Origin: Strongylocentrotus droebachiensis
Taxonomy: Eukaryota; Echinodermata; Echinoidea; Camarodonta; Strongylocentrotidae
Assembly: GCA_035222895.1 (NCBI GenBank)
Contig: JAVYIG010004988.1
Location: 62,001-126,000, forward strand
Direction of reading: 5' to 3'
Length of the DNA stretch: 64,000 nt
Shown piece after piece: positions 13,201 through 28,500 of the stretch. Each line of letters begins with the position of its first letter. Within the stretch, counting starts at the first letter, position 1. The position numbers and the translations under genes are program-made. The notes under the pieces were generated by a model. The model was given only the letters and a program-made list of their open reading frames with translations, had not been told where the DNA came from and did no database searches.

Positions 13201-13725
13201 TAGTTTAAAATGCAGAGATTATGATGTTTTTACATAATGTATTCAAGTATAGCTGGCGAACATGATATACATATCGCCTAAGAAGATATTTCGATAGTGC
13301 TTGCAACTGTTTTAATCAATCTTAAAATAATATAAACAAATTACATGTTTCAATTACCTGTCATCGTCACCACGGCTATATTCGTCTCCACCTCATCCCC
13401 ATCTGCCCCGTAACCAATGCAGGAGTAGTAGCCCTGGTCTCGGGGGAAGGCTGGGGAGATGACCAGTGGTGATCGGTCAGCATTGTCCAAGAGGATTTGG
13501 TCATTCTTTTTCCATGTGAAGCTCTCGGCGTTCTGGAATGCACACGACAGACTGATACTGGCGCCGTATTCTATCTCTTGGGAAGCGGGATGCCCTATCA
13601 CCTCGATGGGTTCTGAAATAAAACAGTGATTAAGATCATTTTCTCTTTTATTTGAGCAAAAATTGCCTTGTAGAGAGAAGAGACAGAGGGGGGGGGGAGA
13701 GATAGAGATAGAGAGAGAGGGGAGG

Positions 13726-13760
<35 letters not shown>

Positions 13761-15184
13761 GGGGAGGAGAGAGAGAGAGAGAGGGAGAGAGAGAGAGAGA
13801 GAAAGAGAGAGGGTGGGAGAGAGAAAGAGAGAGACAGACAGCCTGAGAGTGAGAGCGAAAGAGAACGAGAGAGATACCTACATGTATAAAATAACTATTG
13901 TAGTCGACAGGAACTAAGGAACTATGATACAAAAAAAGCAAAATATTGAAGTTAAAATCTTGTGACTCTACTCAAAATCATAAATCTTGTTAGTACTTAC
14001 CATTCTGAACCACCTCTGTATTGCAATTGATACCGGTAAAAGTCGATGGACATTCACACTGGTATGCACCGTCTTCTGAGGTACAGACCCCTCCATTCTG
14101 ACATGGTGTCGAGAGGCAGGGATCAACAGCTGTCATGGGAGAAATTGACAGAGTTACATTTTTTAAATGTGACATAACAGACCGAACGCATGCTTAATTT
14201 TAATTATACCCGCTGAAAAATGAAGCGCCGCTTCAACAAAACATTTTGATGTAATAAAGAAATCTAAGAAACAGTAACGAAGAGCAAAAAAAAATATCAT
14301 AAAATACGCAAAGAATGGCAAATAGCATATAAACAATATCTGGGAATATATATTACTGAAATGCAAAAGCAAAAAATGAATACGCAGCTTGCGATCTATT
14401 CTTCTACTTCATCTCACATACCTCGTGTAATGCTTTCATCTGATTGCACAAAGTAAAAAGATTATGAAAAGTAAGATTAATTATATTAAATACCATAAAA
14501 CATAATTTGGAACGAATGTAATATGACAAATGGTATCCCTGTAATAGTCTTTGAGAGTAGGCATAAACAGCAAACAGTCAGTATCCTGTACTAAACCATG
14601 AATATCTACCGATACAATCCATGTCATTTTAAGATTCTTCATTCCAAATTAATTTATTTATTACAACATTTTCATATTCATGTGAACTATAGTAACACAT
14701 ATCTCGAAAATATAATACCCAAGTCACAACGCAAACCGACCGATGGGCCGACAAAAGCTTGGTTATTTGGAATACTTTTTCGTTCGGTCTGTCTTATAAG
14801 TGTGACTGACGTATAACGAATTACAGTTGTATTTCATCAAGTCATCGATCCTCGAACAAAATAGTACTAATTGTCACTGCTTATTCATTCCAATTGCAAT
14901 CCTCACCTTCACACGACATTCCATCTCCGGCATACCCGTCACCGCACACGCACTCGTAGCTCCCTACCGTGTTGATGCACACGGCATTGACGTCGCACGC
15001 AGTGGTCGACGAACTGCATTCATCGACATCGCTGCACACGACCGAGCCTGCATCGCTCGTCGACACGGTCTCGTAGCCGGTACGACATTGGCAGGTATAG
15101 CTGTCGATCTCGTTGATGCACTCGGCAACGCTGGGGCATGGACCAAGGGTTTCACAGATATCAAAGGCTAAAACGAAAATTGTG

Positions 15185-15222
<38 letters not shown>

Positions 15223-18200
15223 AGAGAGAGATAGATACATTTGTTTTCATATGTACGAAATGATAATTGAATTCTTTCGGTCAAGTGGTATTGTTCAGAT
15301 CAGTTATTGATATGTCGGTCAAACATCCATTCCCCAGCAAACGTTCTAGCACAATAAATGTTAACGGTTCATCATCTTCTCTTCACAGAAGTTGCCCAGG
15401 CCATGCACTTGCTCATCTAGTCAAAATAATGTTTGTCCAACCTAGCAACGAGTCTGTATTTGACACTGTTTTATAAAATAATTATAGATCTTCAACAACA
15501 AATAAGTTACACCGCCAAACCAATTCCAAACTGATCTATTCCTGGCTACTGGAAGAAATCTATTATCTTTTCTTTTTGTTTTGACTTGTCGGTCTGGTAT
15601 ATGTCTCATCTGTGTTGTTTGTGTATAACTAGGCGCAAGAGAAAGAAGAGTCTAATAATCTTAATATATTACGAAATGGCATTCTTCAAATGCTGCATAT
15701 CAAAGAGGTTTGGCCTAATGAGGAAAGAGACATACCTCCACATGTAGTCCCATCGCCTGAGAATCCTGTTAGACATTGACAGACGAACGAACCAACTGTG
15801 TTGATACACTCTGCATTCTCATCACAACTATTATCTCCTGATGTGCACTCATTAATATCTGAAACAAACGAGAGAAAAACAATAACAAAAGGAGAAAAAT
15901 GAGAAGAAATATATTTCCAATAAAAAGTCATGACATGAAACTGAATATTATCTCTACTGCAAAGAATAGCTTTCACATACGTATCTGTTAAAAATCTATA
16001 TATCTATCTACCTTTCTATTTATTTATTCATCTATCTATCTATTTCTTCATCTATTCATCTATCCATCCATCTATTTTTCTATCTATTTATCTATCTCTC
16101 TATCCATCTATATATCTTTCTACTCGTCTATTCATCTATATATCTATTTACTTATCTATCTCCTACTTACCTACCTATCTATTTATTTATTTATTTATTT
16201 ATTTATTATTTCATTCATATATCTATCTACCTATCTATTTCGTGGATCATGTAAAAAAAAAAGAAAAAAAAAAAAGACGTACCTCCACATGTAGTCCCAT
16301 CGCCTGAGAATCCTGTTAGACATTGACAGACGAACGAACCATCGGTGTTGACACACTCTGCATTCTCATCACAACTATTATCTTCTGTACACTCATTGAT
16401 ATCTGAAAAAACAAAGAATAAAAAGGAATGTGAGGAAAAACATTTCCAATAAAAGTCATGATATGAAACTGAATATTATCTCTACTGTAAAGGATAACAT
16501 TTACACATCTATCTTTTTAAAAATCTATCTATTTTTTTACCCACTATCTATCTACATATCTATCTATCTATGTTTCTATTTATCTATCTATCTAATTATT
16601 CATCTATTCATCTATCTATATATCTACTTATCTACCTACTTACATGCCTATCAATCAATCTTTCTGTTTATTTATTTATTCATTTATTTATTTATTATTT
16701 CATTCATATATCTATCTACCAATCTATTTCGTGGATCATGTAAAAAAAAAAGAAAAAAAAAAGACGTACCTCTGCATGTAGTCCCATCCCCTGAAAATCC
16801 TGTTAGACATTGGCAGACGAACGAACCATCGGTGTTGACACAATCTGCATTCTCATCACAATTATTATCTCCTGTACACTCATTAATATCTGAAATACGA
16901 AAAAAAAAAATATATTCATGATATAAAACAGGATACTTTCTTCTCTGGATTTACTAACTCATGTGGAACTGTTAAAGATAACATTCACGCATCTATCTAT
17001 CTATCTATCCATCAATTAATAATCACAAATTTTCTCATTTGAAAAAGGTGTACATTTAAAATATCTCAAACTTTAATGCATTGTACCAAAAAAAATGATT
17101 AATTTTGGCAACGTCATTGATCAAAGATGTCATACCTGTACACGTCTCTCCATTTCCCGAATAACCGTTTCGACATCGACATTCAAACGCCCCGTCTGAA
17201 TCGACGCAGTCGGCATTGATGTCACACCCGTTCTCGTCAGTCGTACATTCGTCGATATCTATGAGAATGTGAAATTGAGGAAGGGGCGGGCAGGAAGCAA
17301 AACAAAAAGAAACGTGGTTATGCTTGTGAAATGCGTTTTTTGGAACATGAAGACAATTTAAAATATAGGTATAGTTTTTCTCCTCACAACCTTTCTCTTC
17401 CTCCCACACATACTATTTTTGTCCCTGCCCCAAACCCCTCTCTCTCACTCTCTCTCCCTCTCTCTCTCTCTCTCTCTCCCTCCCTCTCTCTCTCTCCATC
17501 ATCAAACCACCACACAAACCTGACTCACCTATGAAGTAATCAATTAATCAACTCTGACACTAATCCATCAATCGATCAAACAATTAATCAATCAACCACT
17601 CAATACATGCACCGATCATTCTCCATTCATTTACCTCAAACTTACTTGATCCAAGTGTATCGGTGCATTCAGCCATACATCAACAAAAAATACAATCAAT
17701 CAATCAATCATTCACATTTTCCTATTCATATCAAGTCCAATCATTCCTCTATAACTTACTTGAACACTGTTTACCATCTCCCATGAAACCTGGCCTGCAG
17801 GTACATGTATACGATCCTATTGTATTGGAACATTCAGCCAGTAAATGGCAATCTGAGCTGCCAGTGTCACATTCATTGATATCTAAAATAAAGAGACAGA
17901 ATATCATCATATTCTTTGAGTTTATCTAATTGTGTCATTCGGATTTCATGTGTGTATGTTTTATTTTTTATTTGTACAAACCATTTTTTTCTGCTCGGTT
18001 CGTGCTTCCACCAGGGTGTTCTATTTTTTACTTTGAATAACGTTATATTTTACTATTTAAGTTAATTTATTGTATTTCATTTGTTTATATTCTGCTTGAC
18101 GAAAGAGGGCGCATACGAGTCTCTCTGACGACACAGTGCAAACTAAGTCAAGCCACCATCGATAGCTTATGAAATACATGTATGTAGTACAATACATTCA

Positions 18201-19500
18201 GTTTCACAAAATCAAATACACAACAGGAAGTTACTCACGAACATGAAAATCCATAGACAAACTTCATTCAAAATTTCAGTAAGGCTATATATCACAACGG
18301 GTAGTATGGTAATAATAGTTACATTAATAATAATAATAGTAATAGTAATAGTAATATTGATAATAATAGTAACAGTAATTAATAGTAATATCTATATAGT
18401 AATACATGTAGTAGTATTTATACCAATATTACCTCTTAATAAAAATTATGTTACATCGACATTTAAAGTGTGTTTGATAGCAAAAACAAAAAATACTAGG
18501 TGTTCTCTGATGTCTCCATGGTGAGTATTCACAACGGATATCTTTCGTCATGCCGCGTGGCAATCCTACTAAACAGACTGTTGTTACGGAAAGCTTTCGA
18601 CTTGTGAAAGAATAATACAGTCCTACTATTTGTGGCGGGTGTTAGAGAGGTATGTATCTCACCTTCGCACGTAAATCCTTCTCCTGAGTAACCGTCCTTA
18701 CATTGACATTCATAACTACCATCTGTATTGACGCAGTCGGCATTGATGTCGCAGCCTTGATTATTCGCCGTGCATTCATCGATATCTTCATATGAAAAGA
18801 TACAATTTACTCATAGATATTTCTAATCGCCATTTGTTTTGGTTGTACAAGTAAAATATGAACAGTGAAGCCCGTCAAAAATGATAAATCCAACCTTGTA
18901 AGAAGTTTATTTGTATGAAAGCAAAAACATAAGAGAAACAGAAGGGTGAAAATTTTGAAGAAATCTGACTAATAATTAGAAGGTTATGAATGTGCATGTA
19001 TGAAGTTTAAGACCACTTATTGGCAATTTGATATGTGGATGTGACGCAGACTCGGACAACTCTTCCGTTTGTCCTGCACAAAAAATATAATGAATTTATA
19101 TTTTTCACCCAAGTGCCTTTTCATTTGGGACAATACTCTAAATATATTATTATTATAGGTCTTCTAAAGAGAAAATACCCTACTGAGTCATACCTTTTTT
19201 TTTAAATTGTAATTTAGTCATTTTGTGTGCTGGAACAAATGGGGGAGTTGTCCATGCTGTACATCAAAAAGACATTACCGATTTAGCCAATTTGAACAGC
19301 CCATAATTGCTGTGATTACAAGCTTCAAAATTCAAAACTTTGTCAAATTGTGCCTGATTTCATTCAAACTTTCACCAGCCTACTTATCTGATTTGTTTGC
19401 TTTCTTCTAGAGTAGTTGGCTACCAAGTTTGGATATCCCTTTATTGTTTCCGATTCTATCTATTCTTTAATTTCACCTCTGAACCCTTTCTCCTCCCCTG

Positions 19501-19536
<36 letters not shown>

Positions 19537-22500
19537 GCAGCCCTCTATAATCCTACTACTTTCATATGACATCGATATATGATTTTCATTAATATCCCCG
19601 TAGATGAATTAAAACAAATATTAGAAACATATGATCATGGGCAAAGGGTATCTATTAGACCCCGTAATAGGATTTCCTTAAAGAATATGAAAAGAGGAAG
19701 ACAACAAAGACGTAACTGAAGTTATAAAATCTCGAACTCTTCCTTTCCTTCCAGATTCGAAATGTCGCTGGAGGGGAGGGTTGATGAGGTATATCACCCT
19801 ACTAAAAGTTTTGGGTTATATTTTCATGTCCTGTAGTTCTAAAAGTTCGGCCAGTTTGGTGTGACAAATTATTTACCTTTCAATGCAAATTGGTTAAACA
19901 TTATACTTGTTTGTTAACAAAGAGCTACCAAACAAATAACAGGAAAAACACATAAAAGAAACAAGAATATATCTATACCTGTACATGTGAATCCATCTCC
20001 ACTATAACCTATGTTACACTGACACGTATAGCCCCCTGGAGTGTTGGTACATCCTGAATTCTCATCGCAGTTGTCAACACCTTCTTCGCACTCGTCATAA
20101 TCTTGATTTGGAATAAATATTTTATAAGCATCAAAATATTTCATAATATATAAATATTTCATGAGCATCAAAAGCATCAATGTTAAAAGAGCTGTTACTG
20201 AAGCGATGCTACAATTCCTTGATTTAATATATCAAAGGGGTAAATTATAAAGACAGGATTTCAAGAGGCGTAGCATATCCAGCATTGGGTAGCATCGGTC
20301 GCACGCTTTCCTCCCCTTCTACCCACATACAACTCGCCCTTTGACCTGGGGAAGATAAAAGCCTCATGCCCCCTCTCGTTACCCCTGGATACCTTCCTGA
20401 CTGATTGATTGTTCCATCATCCCGATTCAAACATTTCTATACCAACTGTGAATGTCATAAATCCAAACGCTAGTAATTTAAAGTAGCGTGGTTCACGGTG
20501 TATTAATATGCAATCTGCTTCACATGGTGCGTCAATAATACGACCAGTCGCTGACGCACTCCTACGTCAAATAAATAGGGACTTTTAGATTTGCCGAACG
20601 ACAACGTGGATTGCTACGATCGACGTCCTTTTAATGCACTGCCTTGAATGGACGTCACACGTATCAGTCAACGCAAATCTAAAAGTCCCTAATAACGCCC
20701 CACGGGGAACGAGCATTACTAAATAGAAGACTTACCTACGACCGTCACCTGCAGCGTACAGCTCCCTTCATTCCCGTACACATCTGACGCTGTGAATGTA
20801 ACAGATGATGTCCCCACCCTGAAGATCGAGCCGGAGGTTGGATCGCTGATTGGTGTCGAGACGGAACTCTGAGAGTTGTCGGTCGCGGTCGGTGCGGGCC
20901 ACGAAACCGCCGTCGTATCTTGGTTGGGCTGTGCGTCGACCAGGATGTCTTGTGGACATAGCAGCATCGGGGGCTCCTCGTCTGATCGAGGGAAGAAAAG
21001 GAAGTTAAGAATTGTTGTAGCCGAATCACTTAAACTGAACCTGATCATGATGAATGTAGTTGAAAGATTATGGCGAAACGGGAGGGGGGGGGGTAAATAT
21101 CAAGGTGTTAATCTGACAGGATTTAGTTTTAACACATGACATTGATGCTGGGAATAGCTACAATATTATGGTAATATGACAAAGAGGACATTTTTTCATA
21201 AGTTCTCTTTCTCTATCTTCCACCCTTTCTCGTTAAAAATAATAAGTAAAGCTTTTGAAATGTCATAGCGAATATTCCAAAAGAAATGCCTGCCTTATCC
21301 ACCTAACTCTCAAGAAAGGGTTTATCAATATAGTTTTTAAAAAATATACTAATTGTCCCTTAAAATTACTTTCATGGGTTTAGAAATATCGTTACACACT
21401 CACCTTCCTCTAAAGAAAAGGGTTCATAAATACCCATTTCCAAAAATATTCTTTAGTGATTACAATGATAGTGATAAATTACACTGATAAATGGTATTAA
21501 TATGGCACTTTTCCTACCTACAACTGTGATGATCACTGTACACTCCGCCGCGTTTCCCGCGCCATCCTTTGCGCTGAAGGTGATGGCAGAGGGACCTATC
21601 ACCAGCCTGGCCGGGTAAGCCTCATTCTGGTTCATTGTAGGGTTAGAGTTATCCTGGACCATGGGAGGGGTGATCATGACATCGGCATACCAGACACCAG
21701 GATCAGTGGTGGTCGTGAAGTCTTCTGAGCAGATTAGAGTTGGAGGTTCGACGTCTGGGGAAGGAAGAGGTTGTTTAGGGGACTAAAATTATTATTATTA
21801 TTATTATTTATTTATCTATTTATTTTTTTTTAAATTTATTTATTTATTTATTTTTTTATTTTTTTTATTTATTTATTTATTTATTTATTTTTTTTTTTTT
21901 TTTTTTTGGGGGGGGGGTCTAGAGTTGAAATGATTTTCATTTGAACTGGATGCCACGAAAGCTAGAGTGAGTATCATATTACAACCAGACAATATACTAT
22001 ACATTGATTTTGTTTTAATCACAGAATTTCCCCGACTTTTGGAAGATATCGCGCCTTGCTTCTTGATCATAATTTTGCTCAATTTGCATGCCTGTTAAAT
22101 GGACGAGTCTTTGTCTGTCGTTTTCACTCAGGGTAGTAAGGAGAAAAAACCAATTATCAATGGAAGTTAAATGATTTACCAATGCATAACCGAGAATGAC
22201 ATAATCGTATACCATAGCCACACGAAATTTGATTTCGTCAACCTAAAACACTAACAGTTTCCATTGACAAAAGCCTAGAAAAAATGTCCCTCTGACCGAT
22301 TTCCCAGAGGGAGCCGGGTCTCTTTTGAAGTACTACTTCTATAAATGAATCAGTTATCAAAAGCAAATCTAACTGCAGATCATTAAGGTTATAACAGAGG
22401 AGCTAAATATATAAACATTACCACGAACGACGATGACGAAGGAGCAGGTCCCGATGTTAGAACTCAAGTCGGAGGCAGAGACCTCTATCGTGTACTGCCC

Positions 22501-25500
22501 AATGGGAAACGTGGTCCCTGACGGGTAAGCGGGGCCGTCACTCAGGTACTGTCCGGAATTATCCACGATCTCAATATCATTCCATGTAACGACGGCGTTG
22601 TTCAGTCCAGGGTCGTTGGTCACGTTCAATGTTCCTGGGCAAGTGAGTCTTGGCGGTTCCGTGTCTGAAAGAAGAGCATCACCGAGATTCTTTAGAACGT
22701 ATTTAATGATTCTATACTTGAAGAAATGTCAGATACATAAATAGGTGTACGGTGCACTTAAAGTCGTTTTATTTATAATTCCCAAGTCAATTATAAATGT
22801 GTTCCAATAATTACAGTGATATCTCTGAAGTCATATTCATTGACAAGGCGTATCATCGATTCATTTGTCAATTCTTATTTATTCAGGATCAATCCAAGTC
22901 TTTTAATAAAATCTTCGCGACGCTGAGTTAAATACTACTTAATACAATTGAATAATAAGATAACATAAGGTTTGACAAAATCTCATGCATTTAATATACA
23001 TTATAAAGAGGTAAAACAACAACAATGCTGTATACGAAGAAGGCTTGCTCATGCAAAAATAAAAAAAATCTTAAGCAAAGAAAAGAAGAAAAAAAAAACG
23101 GCACTCTAAAAGGTCAAAGCAAAAAAAAAGAGAAAGGAAAGTACATGTTGCAAACCTTCGCCTAATCACACTCAGAGCTAACGAAAATATGATAAAAACG
23201 AAAATCAAACAGGATGTCATGCCAAACAGAGATTATGCAAGCTAACTTTTCTTCTTTTGAGTCCCTATTTCTTCTCCCTCGAGTGAATGATTAATTATGT
23301 TTGTTAAAAGTGTGTTTGTTAAGCTGTAAGTCTCCGAAACACCGAAAGGACTTCAGATTTACGTTTGGATTAATTTAATTTGTTCGGGTGGTTAGTGTTC
23401 GTGTCACTAGAAAAATAATACTTTCCTAATATCTATTTTCATTAATATGTCCCTTTGTTAGCTCTATTTGTTCTGTTTAAATCTTGTTGATATTGTAAAA
23501 ATAAAAACGACATCGTAATTTAAAAAAAAGCACTAATAATAAATCAGAATATATATCAATTGGAATAGGAGATTCTATGAGATGTTCCGCAAGTAAAAAA
23601 AAGGTAGAGAATTTATACATGTACGAATATCAGTGTTTTTGCAAAAATGAATCTTTAAGTACTGATATAGATTTTTCTCGTTCACGTGTGACAAAATTAT
23701 CTTGATCGATATCAATATGACCAGGGGCTTTGTCCGAATACCTTCAACAGTTACGAACACAGAGCATGTGGCACTATTCCCCTCCTCATCCACCGCCTCG
23801 AAGCGGACCGCGGAGACACCAATGTAGACACGATAGGAGTCTGGTAGGTTTAACCTGATGTCGCCTGAATTATCAGCGACTACGGGGTCGTCGATGATCA
23901 CGGTGGCGTAGTTCACCTCCGGGTCGGTCGACGTCGTGATGTTGCCCTGACACGAGACGGTAGGGCTTTCGATATCTGGATGATGACGGTGATGATGAGG
24001 GTATTGAGAAGAAAAAAAACTACAGCAACTACGCATGCAAAAAATCACATGACTATATTTAGGAAAAGTAGCAAATTACTGATGGCAAAATTTCAAACTA
24101 TATCAAATTGCGTAATTCACAAAGGCTATTAAGGCAAACTGCTATTGATACTATGGGAAACAGCAAACACAGTATTTCTCTTTAAAAAACTGCACAGCAA
24201 AGTATAAAATAGCATAGTTCCAAATACTATATTTTAGTCAAAAACATCGCTAACACTTTTGCGAAATCGTGAATTATACTATCTTTAACATCAAACCCTT
24301 AAAAATTACTGCTGAGACTTGATGTAGGAGTCTTGACGGCAATCAAACATAGGAAACCAATGACAAGAAACTACAAACAAATTTTAATTACGGTTAGAAG
24401 AGGACTAGTACGACTCAAGTGTATATCTGTAAATATCAAATTTCGCCTTATGAGAGCAATTACAAAATATCATTTTCTGTTGCTCGTAGAAAGATGATAT
24501 ATAACCCATGCCGGCATGGCCATTCATTTTTTCTTGTAACCCGCTTTGAAAATCCCAGAACTCATTTTTCAAGTAATCTGAAATATTTGCCAAACTTGTC
24601 AGCAAGTTTGGTGTGGTCCTTCCTCACCTCCATTACAAATGGTCTAGCGATGCCTCTGACTAATATCGAGCAAAATTGGATACAGAAAATTACTTCATCA
24701 AGATAATCTTCTTCCAACAAAATTGCCGAAACTACTACTGCTCTATGCGAGATGATAATTTCTTTCATTTATTACGTCACTCTACTAAGCAATAAGGCAA
24801 AAACATTTGAAACAATTTAAGCTACTACTTTGAAGCTAGTGATAATGGACATGTAAAAATACTACACTTGTTTTCTCTGGGAGAAAACGTGATCGTGCTA
24901 TATATTTATCTTCTATTCTCTAAACAAATGGCGTATCGTTGGGCAGCATGGGGGGGGGGCACCGGAAATACCAGATGGTTGACAGGCGACAGAACGAGGA
25001 TGTGTATAGAGTGAGGAGAAGGGAGGAGGGAGGGGGTGGTCGTATCTCATTTTTATTTTTAGATTGAATATCTCCTCTGTCTGTCTGTCTGTCTCTCTGT
25101 CTCTATTTTCAAATTACGCAATTCCATTGAGGGGCCCCCTGCCCACTGTATCCCCGTAGATACGCCACTGTATAAACAATTATAAAAAATTTAAAAAAAA
25201 ACTCTTAACCATACCTCGGCATGTCGGTGGATTCGATGAGAATGTCCCGTCACTCAAACACATCGTCGTCGCTTCACCTTCCAAACTATATCCCATCTGA
25301 TTACAGATATACGTACATTCGGTTAGAGTTTCGACAACGGACGCAGATGGACAATAGTTAGGCGACGTCGTGTTAAAAGGAAACCCATAGGATGGGACTA
25401 CGCATGTTCCTGTAGAGTTAGGCAGAAAACATAATCAGTGAAAATCATTAGGATAATGTTTTCATTGAAATAAAATAAAGTTCAAAATAGTTATCCAACA

Positions 25501-28500
25501 GTTGAAAAAGGAGGAGAAAAGTATGTTTACACAAGAAAAAATAATGCACTGCAATCATTAGTATATAATAAATAAAATATATGAAAATAAATATATGTAA
25601 TATTTAAAAAATCTTATCATCGTTCATATCGTCACACATTTATCAATATATCTTGAGTCTATATCACAGTCATAGCAAATTCATGTAAAGTAATATCTCA
25701 TTTGATGTTTGTTTTATAATGTGATTTCGATACGTTCTCTTTTTTTAAATCGTTCACTTGAAAACCATGTTAGCTTAAAGTTTAAGTTTAAATTCAAGGC
25801 AATTAACAAAGAAACGTAGACACCTTGTCCGATAAATGGTCAAGCAATTGGATGTACTTTTCTTCGTCCTTTATATTTCAGCTTGTGTGCTTAGTGTTGT
25901 GTACCTCAAGCGTCTTTCAAGATCTAACACGACACTCCTATCTGAATTCCAATGAAGACGTTTAATTACGGAGGTGAGAGCTGGTCCCCCTGTTTTGTTA
26001 TGGTTATGGGGATCAGCATCGTTTTTGGTGCTTGTGGATCCCTAGATGTGGACTCTGTCTAGGGGACGGACCCAGCAGGTGGAGGGGGGGGGGGAGTTAC
26101 GTAGGTCAGGACGCCCCCCCCCCTTCTTTGCTTGTCCGAGACTTTTGAGATTTGAATTTCCCTGTTTTATACATGATAACCTCATTTTGTTTGTTTTGTT
26201 TTGCTTTGCATTGCTTTGCTTTGCCCTTTTCCCTTTGCTTTCAGATTTTGTTTTCTTCTGGGGGACAGGACCCCATCTTTTGGTCGATAACTCGTTTCAT
26301 TTCTTATTGGACTCCCTAATAACAAAAATAATAATACAAAAATCTGGAGCCGCCCCTGCTGTATATGGTGTTGATTTAAAGTTAAATCTGACTTTGTGTG
26401 AAACTGTGCGGTTAAATACGTCTGCTTTCAGTCTTTAACAGACAACCTTGTGAAAGAAAAGAGAGCTAACGATAGTTGTTCTTACAACTTCATTAAGCGA
26501 TCACCCGTTGATGTAGGAATGTTTGGAATTCCTAAATTATTACAGGGTGAATGTCAATCGATTGGAAAGTAATAATTCTACTTGACGTCTCAATCATTAA
26601 ATCATGCTGCAGTAATTTCGATTGCGTGTAATTTATAATGTTACCAAAACAATATAATCAGGTCTATGGAAGCTGAAAACGAGTAATCCTTATTAGGTTT
26701 TGAGTTGGCTATATTATGTGCAGTTCGTATTTCGTAGGAGCTTGGGGTTTGGATGTGACTGAAATTGAGAAAGTGGGTACGTCGACGACGATACAGAATG
26801 TAACATGACCACCATATTTTATGTTTTTTTTATTGAACGTGATTGTTGTAAGTTAATGTAATATTTTAGCGTGTGATTGCGTGGGCGGACAGGAAACAGT
26901 TCAGCTTACATCCTAAGCTGATAGAGGTCCCCCCCCCCTCTCCACCCCATCCGCCTCAACTGGGAGTTAACCCAGCTACGTATCGGATAGTGGTGAAAGG
27001 ATAGGGATATGGGGGAGGGGGGGTGGCGGAGCCTAGGAATTATAGGCCATGGAGTTCGTAGAGTCAATGTGCCTCTTGGATACAGGAACGTTTATACTTT
27101 TCTCTATTTCGTAAACTGTGGAAAGCAACGCGCCAGTATTGTATGTATTGTCTGTATTAGAATGACAGGGAATATGACCCCCCCCCCCCAACAAAATATA
27201 GATAAGACATTAAAAAAAAATCAAATGTTATATATAAAGTGATCAATAAACAAGACAAGAGCAAAAGACAAAGTCAGACAGGTTCTTCATATACCAAACA
27301 GTGGGATCGCGCTTAAAGACCCTAAGACAATTTTTTTTTCGCCCCTCCTCGATTTAACCCCACATTCCTGCGACTACGCCTCTGCGTGTCAAGATGGAAG
27401 GGAGTCAACATGACCCGGATCTCCCCAGTCAACATGTTTGTTAAAATGTAAACTGACATGAGGTTCGCTGTGTAGGTCTGGCCTTGGTGACATTAGAATT
27501 TTTGTCAATTTGTTTTTCCCCCTATACATTCTTGTGGTCTACCTTCAATATTTTATTTTGTTCAAACACCATTTATAAACGAATTTCAGTAATAAGATTT
27601 TTTTGCTTAATCGCTTTCATTTTATTCGAATTAGGCCCGGTTCTTAAATACATGAAGATGATGAGGGTGTATTTCAAGCACATGTTAAAATACACCTGCT
27701 TTAACCAACAAATATGATTTTTTTTTTTTTTTTTTTTGTTTGTTAATGTCTGATGTATTTTTCGTACGGGGAAAGGGGATCATATTCGGCATACATTCTG
27801 GTTATGAATGTCTCGTTTGATGATTTTCAAAATTATTCTCTATAAATCTGTAAACGAGAAGGACACCCCCCCCCCCTTCCTGAAAAAAACTAAATTCCAG
27901 TTTGTATATTAAGAAAACGTAGCCTCATAGAGACAAAGATATGTGGGTTTTACTAATACATAAAAAGTCTACTTAGACTTAGACACCCCCCCCCCCTCCT
28001 GAAAAAAACAACTAAATTCCCGTTTGTATAAGAAAACGTAGCCTAATACTATTAGAGACAAAGATATGTGGGTGTCACTATATAATACATAAAAAGTCTA
28101 CTTAGAAGAAAATGATGTAATCTATAATTTTTACAATATCAATATATTTCACGGTATACGCCCAATAATCGTTACCTGTAGTAAGGATCGCCTTCTGAAT
28201 ACAGCTTAAATTCCCTACGTTTTTAAAATCGATTTGAAAAAACGCTAACTTAGTCATCATTATTGAATGGATATAGAGTTCTTTAATCAAAAAGACAACG
28301 TTTCGAGGTGAAATTCCAGGAATTGCTTATTAAACTTAATCGAAAAATATATTTAAATCAAAGAAGTGTGGGGGCGCATGGCTTGTTTGGGTGAACACTC
28401 TTCAGAGCGAATCCCAAGTTGCAGAGAAAATGAAATATGAAACTCATAATGAATAAGTTTCTTCGTTTATTCTCTATTCTTAATCGAAGAGAAAGAACGT

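Noticed and set aside
24405-24768. Short open frames on both strands in a receptor intron
   Set aside because: No similarity I recognise, no in-phase splice sites matching the receptor, and no repeat across the locus.
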